From assembly GCA_026122225.1 (NCBI GenBank), contig JANEZZ010000802.1:496001-560000 (forward strand): a stretch of DNA of 64,000 nt, given 5' to 3'. Each line of letters begins with the position of its first letter. Within the stretch, counting starts at the first letter, position 1. Shown here in pieces: positions 43,576 through 53,189 of this stretch. The notes under the pieces were generated by a model. The model worked only from the letters and a program-made list of their open reading frames with translations, did not search any database and had not been told where the DNA came from. Position numbers and translations under genes: made by a program. This stretch comes from Heloderma charlesbogerti (lineage: Eukaryota; Chordata; Lepidosauria; Squamata; Helodermatidae).

Positions 43576-44885
43576 GTGCTGTGTAGCTTGGGTGGAGAGC
43601 AGGCAGGGAATCCTCCAAAAGATCATCCTGCTCACCAAAGAAGGCTCAAAAGGAAAAGAAAAGTTGCAGACGTAGCCATCCTAGAGGCAGATCTCATCAC
43701 AAACATAAGATGGGATGTAGATCTTCTCCCTCTTCCTCCTCCTCCCCCTCTCAGAGTCCCTCTCTTAGACGGGTCTCCTCAAGGTCTAGCAGGAAGGGCA
43801 GGGGAGGCAAGCGCAGGAAGGTTGCTCAAGAGTTTACAGCCACGCAGGGAAAAGCAACTGCTCCTAGCCCAAAGGCACCTAAACCTAAATCTCTTCATAG
43901 GATAGGACATAGCAAGGTTGTTTCTCAGGTTGTTTCTCAGCTCTCTCCTAATAACTCTGATGCTCAATCTGACACTGAGCACAGGGAGGAGGGAGAATTA
44001 TCAGAGGAAGATCTGATTCAGATGGCTCCCAAAGTTACCAGACTTTTTCAGCCAGAATTGTTTCCTATCTTGCTAGCCAATCCCTGCCAGGCTGTACAGC
44101 TCCCTGGAGATAAGAAATCTGAGACAGAGGGTGAAAATATCCTATCCCAATCAGGTTCTAGGGTGGTATTCCCCCAGGGGGAGGAAAAGCCTATGACAGT
44201 TCCTTTTCCCTCTTCCTTTCAGAAGCTTTGTAAAGCTAAGTGGGATAATCCAGCTAAGTCTAGGCCTTCCAACTGATTAGCTAACAAGATGTACATACTT
44301 CCTCAGGAAGTCATGGATCAGCTCAAAGTGCCACTGGTGGATGCACCTGTGGCACTACTTACTTCCTTGGCAGCTATTCCTGCAGAGGGAGAAGGCGAAC
44401 CGCAAAACCCATGTGACAAAAGGGTGGAGGCAATGCTCCACAAAGACTTTGAGGCCTCAGCATTGGCTTTCTGTGCAACTGTCACAAATGCCACGTTTGC
44501 CAGGGCAGTTTACGTTTGGGCACAAGATTTGGCAGAGCTGGAATCCGTTCCCAAACCTGTCAAGGATGTGTTATGTAAGATTACACACACAGCAGCGCTC
44601 TTGGCAGATTCATCCAGGCTCAAACTAGAGCTATGGTGGCTAACATGGTAGCTCGCAGAAACTTATGGCTGTGCAGATGGGACATGGGTCCAGTCTAGAT
44701 TAGCAACCTCTCCCTTTGCAGGTGCTAAACATTTTGGAGAGCCCCTTGAGAAAGTCCTCATAGAGGGAAAGGACAAAAAGAAGGTACTTCTCTTTTCCAA
44801 GGAGGAGGACAAAAAAGCTAGGGCTCAGACTAATTGTGGACCCTACAAATCCTCCAGTAGGTTCCAGGGTATTTCAGACCACAAG
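43576..44885 (+). pseudogene. DIRS-B gag-like pseudogene
   Basis: The frame 43710-44276 encodes a Ser/Arg/Lys-rich segment (SSPSSSSSPSQSPSLRRVSS) and an acidic EHREEGELSEEDL patch. After one TGA the same frame continues at 44289-44651 with LPQEVMDQLKVPLVDAPVA, CDKRVEAMLHKDFEASALAF and VPKPVKDVLCKI. Then a frameshift gives VANMVARRNLWLCRWDMGPV, a stop, and GAKHFGEPLEKVLIEGKDKK. The VARRNLWL...W and FGEPLEKVL blocks parallel RRNIWLRNW and FGEALDKLL in DIRS-A, confirming homology of the two gag regions. At least two stops and two frame changes are present. Its presumed role is a nucleic-acid-binding structural protein, known only by family analogy. Confidence 0.78.
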
Positions 44886-45159
44886 ACCAAGTGGCCATGA
44901 GCCAGGAACTTGTACAAAAAGTAGGCACAGACCACAAATACATCAGCAAGCACAGGCAAAGGGACAAAGAAGCCACATTCCTCCTGATGCCAGAGGCCCC
45001 ATTGGGGGCAGACTTCTTCAGTTTGCCCATGGTTATCAACAATGACGGATGCATGGGCATTGGAGTCTGTGTCACGGGTACGTACTGGAATTTGCTCACC
45101 ACCCCAGGAACAGATACTGGGAGACTCCGAAGTCCAAGAATCCAAACAAACATCAACTG

Positions 45160-46345
45160 TTCAAGCTAGCCATTCAGCACCTGCTGGACATTTGAGCAAT
45201 CGAGCCTTTCCCATAGGAGCAGGAAAGATTGGAGGTCTACTCCAATTTTGTCTTGGTTGCCAAGAAAAATGGGGATACAAGAGCCATACTGGATTTAAAA
45301 TGGCTCAACAAATCATGAAACAACACTTCAAAATGGAGACATTGAAGTCGACATCAATTTTCTGCATCAATTGACCTTTCAGAGGCCTATCTACTTGTGT
45401 CAATCAGGTCCAGCCACGGGAGGTTCCTGAGTTTCATTTACCACCACAAGCATTACCAATACAAGGTAATTCTTGCACCTTTGGTGGCACACCTGAGACA
45501 GGAAGGAATCTACCTATACCTATACCTAGACGACATCTTAGTCCTCTATGTGACCAGGGAAAAGGTGATGCACGATGTACAGACTACTCTGAACTGTCTC
45601 CAGGCACATGGCTTCATTCTAAACATACAGAAGAGCCCCTTAGTACCGACACAGCGTTTGGAGCACCTGGGCATAATCCTAGACACAAAGGAGTACAGGA
45701 TGTTCCTCACAGAAGACAGGAAGTGCAAGATTCTTTAGATGTTGGAGGAGGCAGCCCAGACAAAGCACATGATTTGATGTCCTTGGCACAGCTTTTAGGC
45801 CAGATGGTGTCCTGCCAAGAGATAGTGAGTTGGTTGCATTTTCACACCTGGCCTCTGCAGTGCTTACTCTGCCCCTTCCAGAGCCACATAGTGCGCAGGG
45901 AACATCTGCAGGTAGAGATTTCCAAGGAGCTGCAAACTACATTAAATTAGTAGATGGAGCCCTTCTGGTTGAACCACGGGATGTCGCTTGCAAATGATGA
46001 CAGAGTCATGGTCACTACAGGTGCCAGCCTGTTTGGCTGGGGGGCTCACACAGGGACACTGGTGGCTCAAGGAACATGATCAGCAAGGGAGGCAAAGAAA
46101 AGCACAAACCTGCTTGGAACTGCGAGCCATCAAGATGGCGCTGTTGGAATTTCAAGATAAAATATGGAACCACCATGTTCTTGTGCGCATGGACAATATA
46201 GCTGCAAAAACCTATGTGAACAGACAGAGGAAAAAGGTCAGAGGCGTTACACTTGGAGGTGTCTGCGATTCTAAGCTGGGCCGAACACAACCTGGCATCA
46301 ATCAAGGCCAAGCACTTGGCAGGGAAATCCAACTCTTGGCCGATT
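45160..46345 (+). pseudogene. DIRS-B reverse transcriptase and RNase H pseudogene
   Basis: RT pieces: VLVAKKNGDTRAILDLKWLN near 45250, TFQRPIYL in a shifted frame, then from 45397 GRFLSFIYHHKHYQYKV joined directly to ILAPLVAHLRQEGIYLYLYL, the box YLDDILV at 45523-45543, and LEHLGIILDTKEYRMFLT. Compared with DIRS-A, the LPFGLATAPRVFTE block is missing at about 45466, an internal deletion of about 14 codons. The thumb continues as SLAQLLGQMVSCQEIVSWLH. RNase H pieces include CLELRAIKMALLEF and LVRMDNIAAKTYVNRQ. Stops near 45374 and 45738 and several frame changes break it. The catalytic YLDD survives, but the missing block should abolish activity. Confidence 0.82.
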
Positions 46346-46369
46346 AGCTCAGCTGCAAAGTGGTGCAGG

Positions 46370-46790
46370 ACATTGCATCTGGAGGTTTTTCAACAGATTG
46401 TCCGATGTTTCGGGCTACCAGGCATTGACCTGTTCGCCACACTGCAAAATGCAAAACTTCCCTATTCATGACAAGAGACCCTTCTCCAGAAGCAGTGGGA
46501 AGCTATGCACTAGAGAAGGCATGGCCTCAAGGGCTCCTCTATGCCTTTTTGCCGCTGCCATTGCTACCACAGATACTTCGAAGGATAAGGGAGTTAAGTG
46601 CAGAGGCGATTCTGGTAGTGCCCTTTTGGCCATGCAGACCATGGTTTCTGGATCTAGTTAGCCTCTCAACCCAGGAGTGTTGGAGACTTCCCAGCTGGGA
46701 GGACCTGTTGACACAGGATCCTGTGATACATGCTCAACCACACATGTTTCATCTGACAGCTTGGAGATTGAGCGGAATTGGATGGCGGGG
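46370..46790 (+). pseudogene. DIRS-B methyltransferase-like domain pseudogene
   Basis: The frame at 46253-46471 ends with CFGLPGIDLFATLQNAKLP, and the next (46468-46854) continues YALEKAWPQGLLYAFLPLPL, LPQILRRI and VVPFWPCRPWFLDLVSLS. It parallels LPCIDLFTSQQNAKLPRF and PSWPRRRW in DIRS-A. The WPRR motif has become WPCRPW. The block sits between RNase H and recombinase, as in the family. Frame breaks lie on both sides. The link to Dam-type methyltransferases comes from the literature on DIRS elements; catalysis cannot be judged here. Confidence 0.6.
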
Positions 46791-46799
46791 GGGGATTAG

Positions 46800-47717
46800 G
46801 TTATTCATCAGAGGTCCTTACAACTCTCTTAGCATCTCACAAGGCCTCTACTGATCAGGTATACTCCAACACTTGGAGGGCTTTTCTGTCCTGGTATAAG
46901 AGGGAAGAAAGGCAGGTTCAGGATATTCTTGACTTTTTACAGGCAGACCTTTCAAAAGGCTTAAGCACTAATACACTGAAACGGCAAGCTGCAGCCTTGA
47001 ACAGTGTCTTGGGGTGCAGGTGTGGAGAGTCTTTGTCTTCTCATCCCCATGTCCGCCAGTTCCTTAAAGGGATGGCACTATTGAACCCTCCACCCATCCA
47101 TAGGTTTCCTTCATGGAACTTAAATTGGGTTCTGACAGCTCTTATGAGGGATCCCTTTGACCCGATGGGAAAAAATCCCCTCAGAGTTCTTACATTTAAA
47201 ACAGTATTTTTAGTGGCTGTTACGAGTTGGGGCCCTTTCCTCTAATCCTCAGCTATGTGTATTCCATAGTGACAGAGTGGTGCTTCACCCTGATCCATTG
47301 GTTATTCCCAAGATAAACTCAATATTCCATAGGATCCAGGAGGTGGTTCTTTGTTTTTGTCCCAAACACCAACAAGAGAAGAATTGGCGTATGCTTGATG
47401 TGTGGAGGGCTCTGCATTTCTATTTGGATAGGACTGCAGCATTTAGGAAATCTGAATGCTTGTTTGTGTCCATCATGAATATGTCCCTAGGGAAAAAGGT
47501 ATCCGGGACCATCATTTCCAGATGGATCAAGGAATGCATTCTGGTGGCATATGTTAGCCTTGGGAAACAAGTTCCTCAAGGGGTGACTGCCCATTCTGTC
47601 TGGGGAGCAGCCACATCTGCTGCCTTGTGGGGCTGGTCTTCCATAGAAGAAATCTGTAGGGCTGCTACTTGGGCATCTGCACATACCTTTTCTGAACATT
47701 ACAAGGCGGACACATAG
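46800..47717 (+). pseudogene. DIRS-B tyrosine recombinase pseudogene
   Basis: The N-terminal core-binding part is long and readable: LLASHKASTDQVYSNTWRAF, ILDFLQADLSKGLSTNTLKR, then NPPPIHRFPSWNLNWVLTAL and LTFKTVFLVAVTS. The following block that should hold the first catalytic Arg (RRVSEL in DIRS-A) is deleted at about 47225, leaving VTSWGPFL and a stop. The second frame (47277-47717) has VVLHPDPLVIPKINS, LGKKVSGTIISRWIKECILV, the HxxR box reading AHSVWG (Arg to Trp, codon 47601-47603, consistent with CGG-to-TGG at a CpG) and EICRAATWASAHTFSEHYKA with the candidate Tyr. Two of the catalytic residues are therefore lost, so integration activity is excluded. Confidence 0.83.
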
Positions 47718-47829
47718 TCTTCTGCCGATGCAGCAGGTGGGAGAAAGATTTTATAGTGGGTTGTTCAGGTCTGAGGTTAAGCCAGCTGAACTCCCATCCA
47801 GGGATGGAACTGCTGTTGTACATCTCAAA

Positions 47830-47919
47830 GGATAAGAATATTGAACACCCTCTGTGAGTCCTGGGAAAAAGGGAATTCTTACCGTGAATTCCTGTTTCCA
47901 GGGCTCCCGGAGGGCATTC
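47830..47919 (+). repeat. DIRS-B internal complementary region
   Basis: The first half (GGATAAGAATATTGAACACC...CTGGGAAAA) is the reverse complement of the left outer end at 42875-42914. The second half (GGGAATTCTTACCGTGAATT...GGGCATTC) is the reverse complement of the right outer end near 48285-48333. Same geometry as DIRS-A. Confidence 0.85.
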
Positions 47920-48186
47920 TCCCGCCTCTTTGGTCCAGTTTTTGAGCTGGCGGGGGGGGGGGGATTTTAGGGCTTCTGCCTCGGCTGCACATATGGAGGT
48001 GGTAGACAGTTTTTCTTGGGAGGAAATTCCCATTTCAACAATATATTTTTAGTTCACAAGCTGTGATATTAACATGCTTAGATTATCCAACTGGCGTTTT
48101 TGGCCAGGAGTTGAGCTAGTATTCTAATTCTATAGTTTCTTGCTTTGGAGGTAGAAGGGTTTTTCTGCTTTTCCAGTACTGATCTA

Positions 48187-48335
48187 GGAGACCAGGATAT
48201 CCCTCCTCTAAAGTAGACCAGCAAGACATTGGCCCTGCCTGATTATGGAAGGAGAGGGGCTATCCTGAAGGATAAGAATACTGAATGCTCTCCAGGAGTC
48301 CTGGAAACAGGAATTCACAGTAAGAATTTCCTTTT
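48187..48335 (+). repeat. DIRS-B right inverted terminal repeat
   Basis: AGGAGACCAGGATATCCCTC through GGATAAGAATACTGAATGCT to CAGTAAGAATTTCC. It is the reverse complement of 42875-43004 plus a short right-specific end. Confidence 0.85.
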
Positions 48336-48955
48336 TGCTTCCCTTCCCGCACCTACCCATTCTTCCTCTGCTGAGTTGAGAATGGGTGGCTTGACTGGAA
48401 TGGAGGGATGCTTACAGTGCACCAAAGGGGGGAGGGGGTCCAACTCCTTGAAAGTTTGTAGGAATGGGATGAAATTTAATATACAGGTTTCCGTTATGGG
48501 GAGCCACTACATGTACTACTGGATAAATGTGAGAGTTTGCATTTTCAGGGAAAAGTGAGGATTTATCCACACGTGAAACAATTTGGAAACTGCACCAGAA
48601 GGGGGGGACTTATTTGGAGTTAGAGACACAGCTGAATGTGGCAGGAAAACAAGTTTGCTCAGAGATCGCTCAAGAGGAGCAGAGCATTGGCAGCGTCTTT
48701 GGCTGTTTTTACCGAGCAGTTCTGTAGGTGATCTCTGTAACCCACGCTGGCGCGACAGATAACACGCTAACCCACTATAGATAAAATCACCCTTACTGCA
48801 GACTGTGGATTCCCAGGGTGGCTTATTTGTGGGAAACAACCCACCATGGGTGGGAAAAGAGCTCACAGACAACATATTGAGCCATCATGGGTTAAATAAA
48901 CCATCATGATTTATTTAACCTGTCATGGGTTAACATGTCATCCAAACCTAGTCAG
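48336..48955. mobile_element. Host repeat on the right side of DIRS-B
   Basis: It contains 48421-48580, a diverged direct copy of 42712-42870. It ends with a palindromic tract: AACCCACCATGGGTGGG, AGCCATCATGGGTTAAATAA / TTATTTAACCTGTCATGGGT, and AACATGTCATCCAAACCTAG, which is inverted relative to the left end at 42480. This suggests the DIRS element lies inside a TIR-bounded DNA transposon or a cluster of such copies. Confidence 0.5.
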
Positions 48956-48977
48956 TGCCATTTTTTACACTTTAAGA

Positions 48978-49112
48978 CAGGAGTGGGCAGCTTGTGGATC
49001 TCCAGATGTTTTGGCTTACAACACCCATCAGCCCTAACCAGCTTAGCCAATGGTGGGGGGTGGTGAAGTTGTAGTCTAAAACATCTGGAGGGCCACAAGT
49101 TGCCCACCCGTG
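48978..49112. mobile_element. hAT-type MITE with 8-bp target duplication
   Basis: 135 bp, TIRs CAGGAGTGGGCAGCTTGTGG and CCACAAGTTGCCCACCCGTG, inner pair CTCCAGATGTTTTGGCTTAC / GTCTAAAACATCTGGAG. Flanks CTTTAAGA (48970-48977) and CTTCAAGA (49113-49120) differ by one base. The CAGGGGTGGGCAA-type terminus and 8-bp duplication are typical of hAT (Charlie-like) elements. Confidence 0.8.
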
Positions 49113-49216
49113 CTTCAAGATGTGTCTTAAAATAATGCAGGAGGGCGCATATTTTTTCTTCAGACTACCTTCACCAGAGATGGTGTGTGCCTGCAACTGT
49201 GAAGGTTTATGGGGAA

Positions 49217-49251
49217 AACACACGTGTGTGCGCGCGCGCGCACACACACAA
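49217..49251. repeat. Alternating CA/GTG/CG/CA purine-pyrimidine tract
   Basis: CACACGTGTGTGCGCGCGCG followed by CACACACA. A potential Z-DNA-forming sequence. Confidence 0.9.
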
Positions 49252-49389
49252 AATGTTTGGATGAATCAGATCTGAATGTTTGGATTGTTATGCTGCCAAA
49301 CCAAAGGCTCAACACAGTGTACCCCCCCAGTAAAATATAGTGTATAAAATTATAAAATATGACCACAAAAACATGACAATAATCCTGCA

Positions 49390-50015
49390 GTTAACTAAAA
49401 TACAGGCCTTAATCAGTAATTACAGGGGGAGTGCAATCTTGTTACTTCTGCTCGACCTCTCATTGGCTTTTGAGACCATCAACAATAGTATCCTTCTGGA
49501 TCGACTCTGTGGGATGGGTATTGGAGGCACTGTATTTCAGTGGTTCCAGTCCAACCTATGGGACCGATTTCAGACAGTAATATAAGGTGATTATTCCTCA
49601 GCCCCTTGGCAATTGAGCGATGGGGTTCCTCAGGGTACCATCTTGTCCCCAGTTTTGTTTAACATCTACAAGAAGCCACTGGGAGCAGTCATTAGGGCAT
49701 TTGGAGCCAAATGCCATCAGTGTGCTGATGACACACAGCTCTTTCTCCCTGAGATCTGAATCGGGTCAGGCAGGTGCCAGCATTGATTGCTTCCAGCACC
49801 TCTTGAAAACATCGTTATTTCAGGAAGCCTTCCTTGAGTGACCGGCTGCGGTTTTATCAGAACTTGGTTTATCAGAATTCTGTTTCTTTTTGAAAAATAG
49901 TATCATTTTAACGTGGGTTTTATTCTTTTATCCTCTCTGCGGTTCACCACTCTGAAATCCTTAGATGTGGAGCAGTATACAAATATTGTAAATAAATACA
50001 ATAATAAATAATAAT
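49390..50015 (+). pseudogene. L2 LINE reverse transcriptase fragment plus 3' UTR
   Basis: The coding remnant reads LLLLDLSLAFETINNSILLD, RLCGMGIGGTVFQWFQSNL, a stop near 49584, then SDGVPQGTILSPVLFNIY and CHQCADDTQLFL (catalytic box CADD in place of YADD). Right after the catalytic box and a stop (about 49760) it jumps to a segment like the extreme C-terminus (LLKTSLFQEAFLE), so the RT thumb and most of the C-terminus are deleted. The 3' UTR follows with CGGTTCACCACTCTGAAATC, GGAGCAGTATACAAATATTG and an (AATAAATA)n tail. The LDLSxAFDTxxHxILLxRL ... GVPQGSxLSPxLFNIY pattern is typical of L2. Inactive and internally deleted. Confidence 0.82.
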
Positions 50016-50805
50016 GACTAATGAATGGCTTCACCACAGGGCTGCTGTAACATTTAAAATGTCCAACACCATGTAAGTAAGGCAAGTCTTTTCCATGCAT
50101 TTGTTGCCTGGCTGGGATCAGAGGCAGCAGTTGGGTAGAAAGGATCTGCATGATTGACTCTGCCCACATGATGTTGGGTATTTCTAAAATTAAGAGTACA
50201 GAAAGTGAATGAAAACATGGAAAAATGGCTCCCATGTATAAAGAATACGAGACTGAAAGCCAGTCTGACTATAAGCTTTATATTCTTTCCAGAAAATAGC
50301 TAGGCTTGGTCTTAATCTTGTGTGTAAGTATTTACTTAAGGCAAAAACTATTTTAAACGCGAAGGGTTGTGTGCGATTAGACCATCCTGCCTAGAGAACA
50401 GTTTCCAGCAGCAGAATGGGGAGGGGGCAATTCTCCTTCCCCATGCAGTCCCTCCCCCCCCCCAAATCTGCTCTGGAGGGTTGAGGTGCCCTCCAGAGAA
50501 GTTGCTGGGGTACCACGGGGGGTGCATGTGGGGAGGACACAAGTGGAGTCTGTATGCAATATTGCGTTTCACCTGCATCTGGCAGATATTTAATCAAAAG
50601 TAGTGGAATGCATGACTGAAAATTAAGAGTAAAATTTGCAATTTCCAGATTTTTACCTTAAGTATGTAAAAGATTAAAAGCAAAAGCAGAAAATCACATT
50701 AATTATGGAAAGAGCTTGTGACAGAAAAACACACACAAGGCTTTAGAATTATTTTGTATTAGTTATAAAAATAAGATCTGCCCTACTACTGTGAACAAAA
50801 CTCTT
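50016..50805. other. Non-coding stretch
   Basis: Overlapping frames at 50.35-50.60 kb on both strands lie over C/G-rich sequence without domain content. Nothing supported. Confidence 0.35.
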
Positions 50806-50895
50806 AGCACAATCCTATGAATGTTTAATTGGAAGTCAGCCATACTGTGTTCTGTGGGCTTACTCCTTGATAATGATGCGTAGGATTTCAGCCTC
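50806..50895. mobile_element. ~90-bp palindromic MITE-like repeat
   Basis: GCACAATCCTATGAATGTTT...GGAAGTCAGCCATACTGTG...TGATGCGTAGGATTTCAGCC follows the family consensus. Confidence 0.5.
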
Positions 50896-51220
50896 AACAA
50901 TGTTTTTCACTGCCAAATTTCATTTTAAAGTTGTGGCAGCCAACATCACCTTGAACCAAGGGATATGAATTCAGATTCAGTTACCTTTCTGCTGTAATGC
51001 CTTTTGATCTTATCTGCCTCGCTATGAGTTCTTTTCCTTTTGATATTTCTGTATGCAAGATATGAAATAGCTCTTTCCTAGCTGTGTCTTCTGTATTACT
51101 ATGAAATAGGGTTCTTTATCTTTCTAATTGCCTATTGAAGTTTAACTCTTCAAACTTAAATCTTGGGGGCATTTAATATCCCTGCCTGATAACTGTGTGC
51201 CCATATGGTCCCCAGGGGAT
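50896..51220. other. Non-coding interval
   Basis: Nothing recognised. Confidence 0.35.
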
Positions 51221-51543
51221 GGCCTATTTCACATGCAACAACAACCTAGGTTTTTTTAAACAACCCATCCCTGGGTTGTTTAGCATAACATCCAGACTCA
51301 GAACCCTGGCTCGTCTCTCCCCCAACAAGCCAGATTGGAACCTGGTTGGGTAGAAGCAAGTCAGAGTTCTGGGTTTTGACGTCATGCTAAATAACCCAGG
51401 AATGGAGCGTTGCTGGGTTGTTCAGCCCCTCCTGCTGGCAGGAGGAGCCAAGCAGGACTGATGGAGCAACAGGGACTAGCTAGCACACGGGGGCTAGTTT
51501 TTTTAAAAAAAAACCTGGGTTGTCAATTCATGCGAACCGGCAC
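51221..51543. mobile_element. 323-bp non-autonomous DNA transposon
   Basis: The ends GGCCTATTTCACATGCAACA and TGTCAATTCATGCGAACCGG are imperfect inverted repeats. The subterminal AACCTAGGTTTTTTTAAA pairs with TTTTTTTAAAAAAAAACCTG. The interior has ACAACCCATCCCTGGGTTGT and GTCTCTCCCCCAACAAGCC, shared with copies at 2.0 and 38.5 kb. Non-coding. Confidence 0.6.
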
Positions 51544-51559
51544 AGTGAATGTGCCAGGA

Positions 51560-52205
51560 TTGGCTGTTTATTATTTTATTTTATTTATTATTAAATGTAT
51601 TAATCGCCCATCTGGCTGGTCGCCCAGTCACTCTGGGCGATGTACAGCATACAGTAAAATAGTTTAAAACAATGAAATTCTACAATAAAAACATTTTCTA
51701 AAATACCCTAACCCACCCCAAATGCTTGCCTGAACAACCATGTTTTTAATGCACGGCGGAAGCTCATTAAAGAGGGGGCATGGCGGAGTTCCCTAGGGAG
51801 GGAGTTCCACAGAGTGGGGGCCACCACAGAAAAGGCCCTCTCCCTCATCCCCACCCGTCTAGCTGTCCTGGCTGATGGGACAGAAGTGGCCTGTCTGGTG
51901 CTGCTGGAGGCGCTCCTTAAGATAGGCTGGGCCGGAACCATATAGGGTTTTAAAGGTCAAAACCAACACCTTGAATTTGGCCCGGAAAACAACTGGTAAC
52001 CAGTGCAACTCCATGGGCACTGGAGTGATGTGATCTCGCCGGCAGCTGCCTTTAATCAGGCGAGCCGCCGCGTTCTGTACCAGCTACAGCTTCCGAACCG
52101 TCTTCAAGGGTAACCCCACGTAGAGCGCTTTACAGTAGTCTAAATGAGAGGAGACCAGGGCATGTACTACCGGCTGTGCCCAAATCTGTGTATAGTAGTT
52201 GAACT
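51560..52205 (-). pseudogene. L2 LINE ORF2 C-terminal pseudogene and 3' UTR
   Basis: Read on the minus strand: ALVSSHLDYCNALY-like start, VRKLQLVQNAAARLIKG (with an in-frame TAG just before it), RRDHITPVPMELHWLPVVFR, FKVLVLTFKTLYGSGPAYLK, and after a frame change RERAFSVVAPTLWNSLPREL and FRRALKTWLFRQAFGVG. The order HLDYCN ... L..VQN.AAR ... HI.P....LHWLPV ... AFSVVAPTLWNSLP ... FR..LKTWLF is the standard L2 post-RT C-terminal region. The 3' UTR ends with CATCGCCCAGAGTGACTGGG and an ATTTAATAATAAATAAAATA tail. The RT domain is lost by 5' truncation near 52205. At least one stop and one frameshift are present. Confidence 0.82.
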
Positions 52206-52864
52206 CTACAATACAGTGAGAAACACCACCTTGGGCTAAGAGTCAGTATGATTATGATCACTGATTACTAGGCAGTTTCTAAATAAAGAGCTGGATCTCT
52301 TGGGCTATGGGCTGTCTTTGACACAAAATTCAATTTACAATATGTCTGACCAAAATGAGTTTGTCCTATGCCAAATGGTGCATGCTGTTGCAGATATTTA
52401 TGCTGTATGTAACTACAAAAGCAGCAGTTAGCAGTTTTGTAGTATGTAACTACAAAAGCAGCAGTTAGCTTTTGTGCTGTTCGATCTAAAGATATGTAAG
52501 CAAAGTTATGCTTGCTGTTTTGATTTCATGTTGATTATTATGTATTTTCTAATACCCCACGGTTTGTTTCAAGAAATGTTAGTTCTTAAAGGGAAGGGAG
52601 AAGATCTTATGTAAAGAGGCTGCTTTTTTCCTTTAAAAAAAAGGGTACTAGTGTCAATTAGCATCTGAACATGAAGGGTATATTGCCCTAGTTAAGTCAC
52701 CTACTTCTTAATTCTCTGTAAACATAAGACTCCTTTTGAAAACAACCACAGTGTGGGCAAGAAGTATGTTCAACATCGATTTGGTTAGAATGGATTCACC
52801 CCCACTGCATGGGATTCAAGAAATACATATCGCCCGCCTGCCCGCCCCAGCTAGAACTATTTTA
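52206..52864. other. Non-coding stretch with 28-bp duplication
   Basis: Identical 28-bp copies at 52405-52432 and 52442-52469 form a two-unit tandem with a 37-bp period. Nothing else recognised. Confidence 0.5.
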
Positions 52865-52985
52865 GGGTGCAGTCCTATGCATATTTAGACAGAAAAAAGT
52901 CCTATAACTCCCAGCATGCCCCAGCCAGCCATGCTGGGAGTTGTAGGACTTTTTTCTGTCTATAAACACACACAGGATTGCACCC
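52865..52985. mobile_element. 121-bp near-perfect palindrome (young MITE)
   Basis: The arms run from GGGTGCAGTCCTATGCATAT to the complementary end, including AGACAGAAAAAAGTCC and GGACTTTTTTCTGTCT, and ACTCCCAGCATG / CATGCTGGGAGT around a short centre. The inner ~35 bp of each arm have one mismatch. TTA precedes and follows the element (52862-52864, 52986-52988). The termini resemble the ~90-bp MITE family. TTA duplication would suit a PIF/Harbinger-type origin, but this is tentative. Confidence 0.7.
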
Positions 52986-53189
52986 TTACTTGCTGTATGG
53001 GATCTAAAGGAGACAAATGATGAAATATAAGACTAAACAGCCTCACGCTCGCATTGGAGCTTTTTATATTGTTCAGTAAAATGTTGGGAGTTTTCTTTTT
53101 TCATTTCATTATGGATTTTACTGTGATTTATGTGATATTTTTACAATTCTGGTGTGTGTGCAAACAAAGAATATATTTATAATGTTTCA

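Larger units (their letters stand above)
42875..48335 (+). mobile_element. DIRS-B: second DIRS-type retrotransposon
   Basis: This 5.46-kb plus-strand element has the same architecture as DIRS-A but clearly different sequence: inverted terminal repeats (42875-43004 and 48187-48335), an internal complementary region (47830-47919), then in order gag, RT-RNase H, methyltransferase-like and tyrosine recombinase parts. No LTR or target duplication is evident. Deletions remove conserved blocks in RT and recombinase, and many stops and frameshifts are present, so it is inactive. The RT YLDD box survives. Left and right inverted repeats differ at about one base in six by eye, suggesting an older insertion or intrinsically different ends. 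It is embedded between copies of another repeat. Confidence 0.87.
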
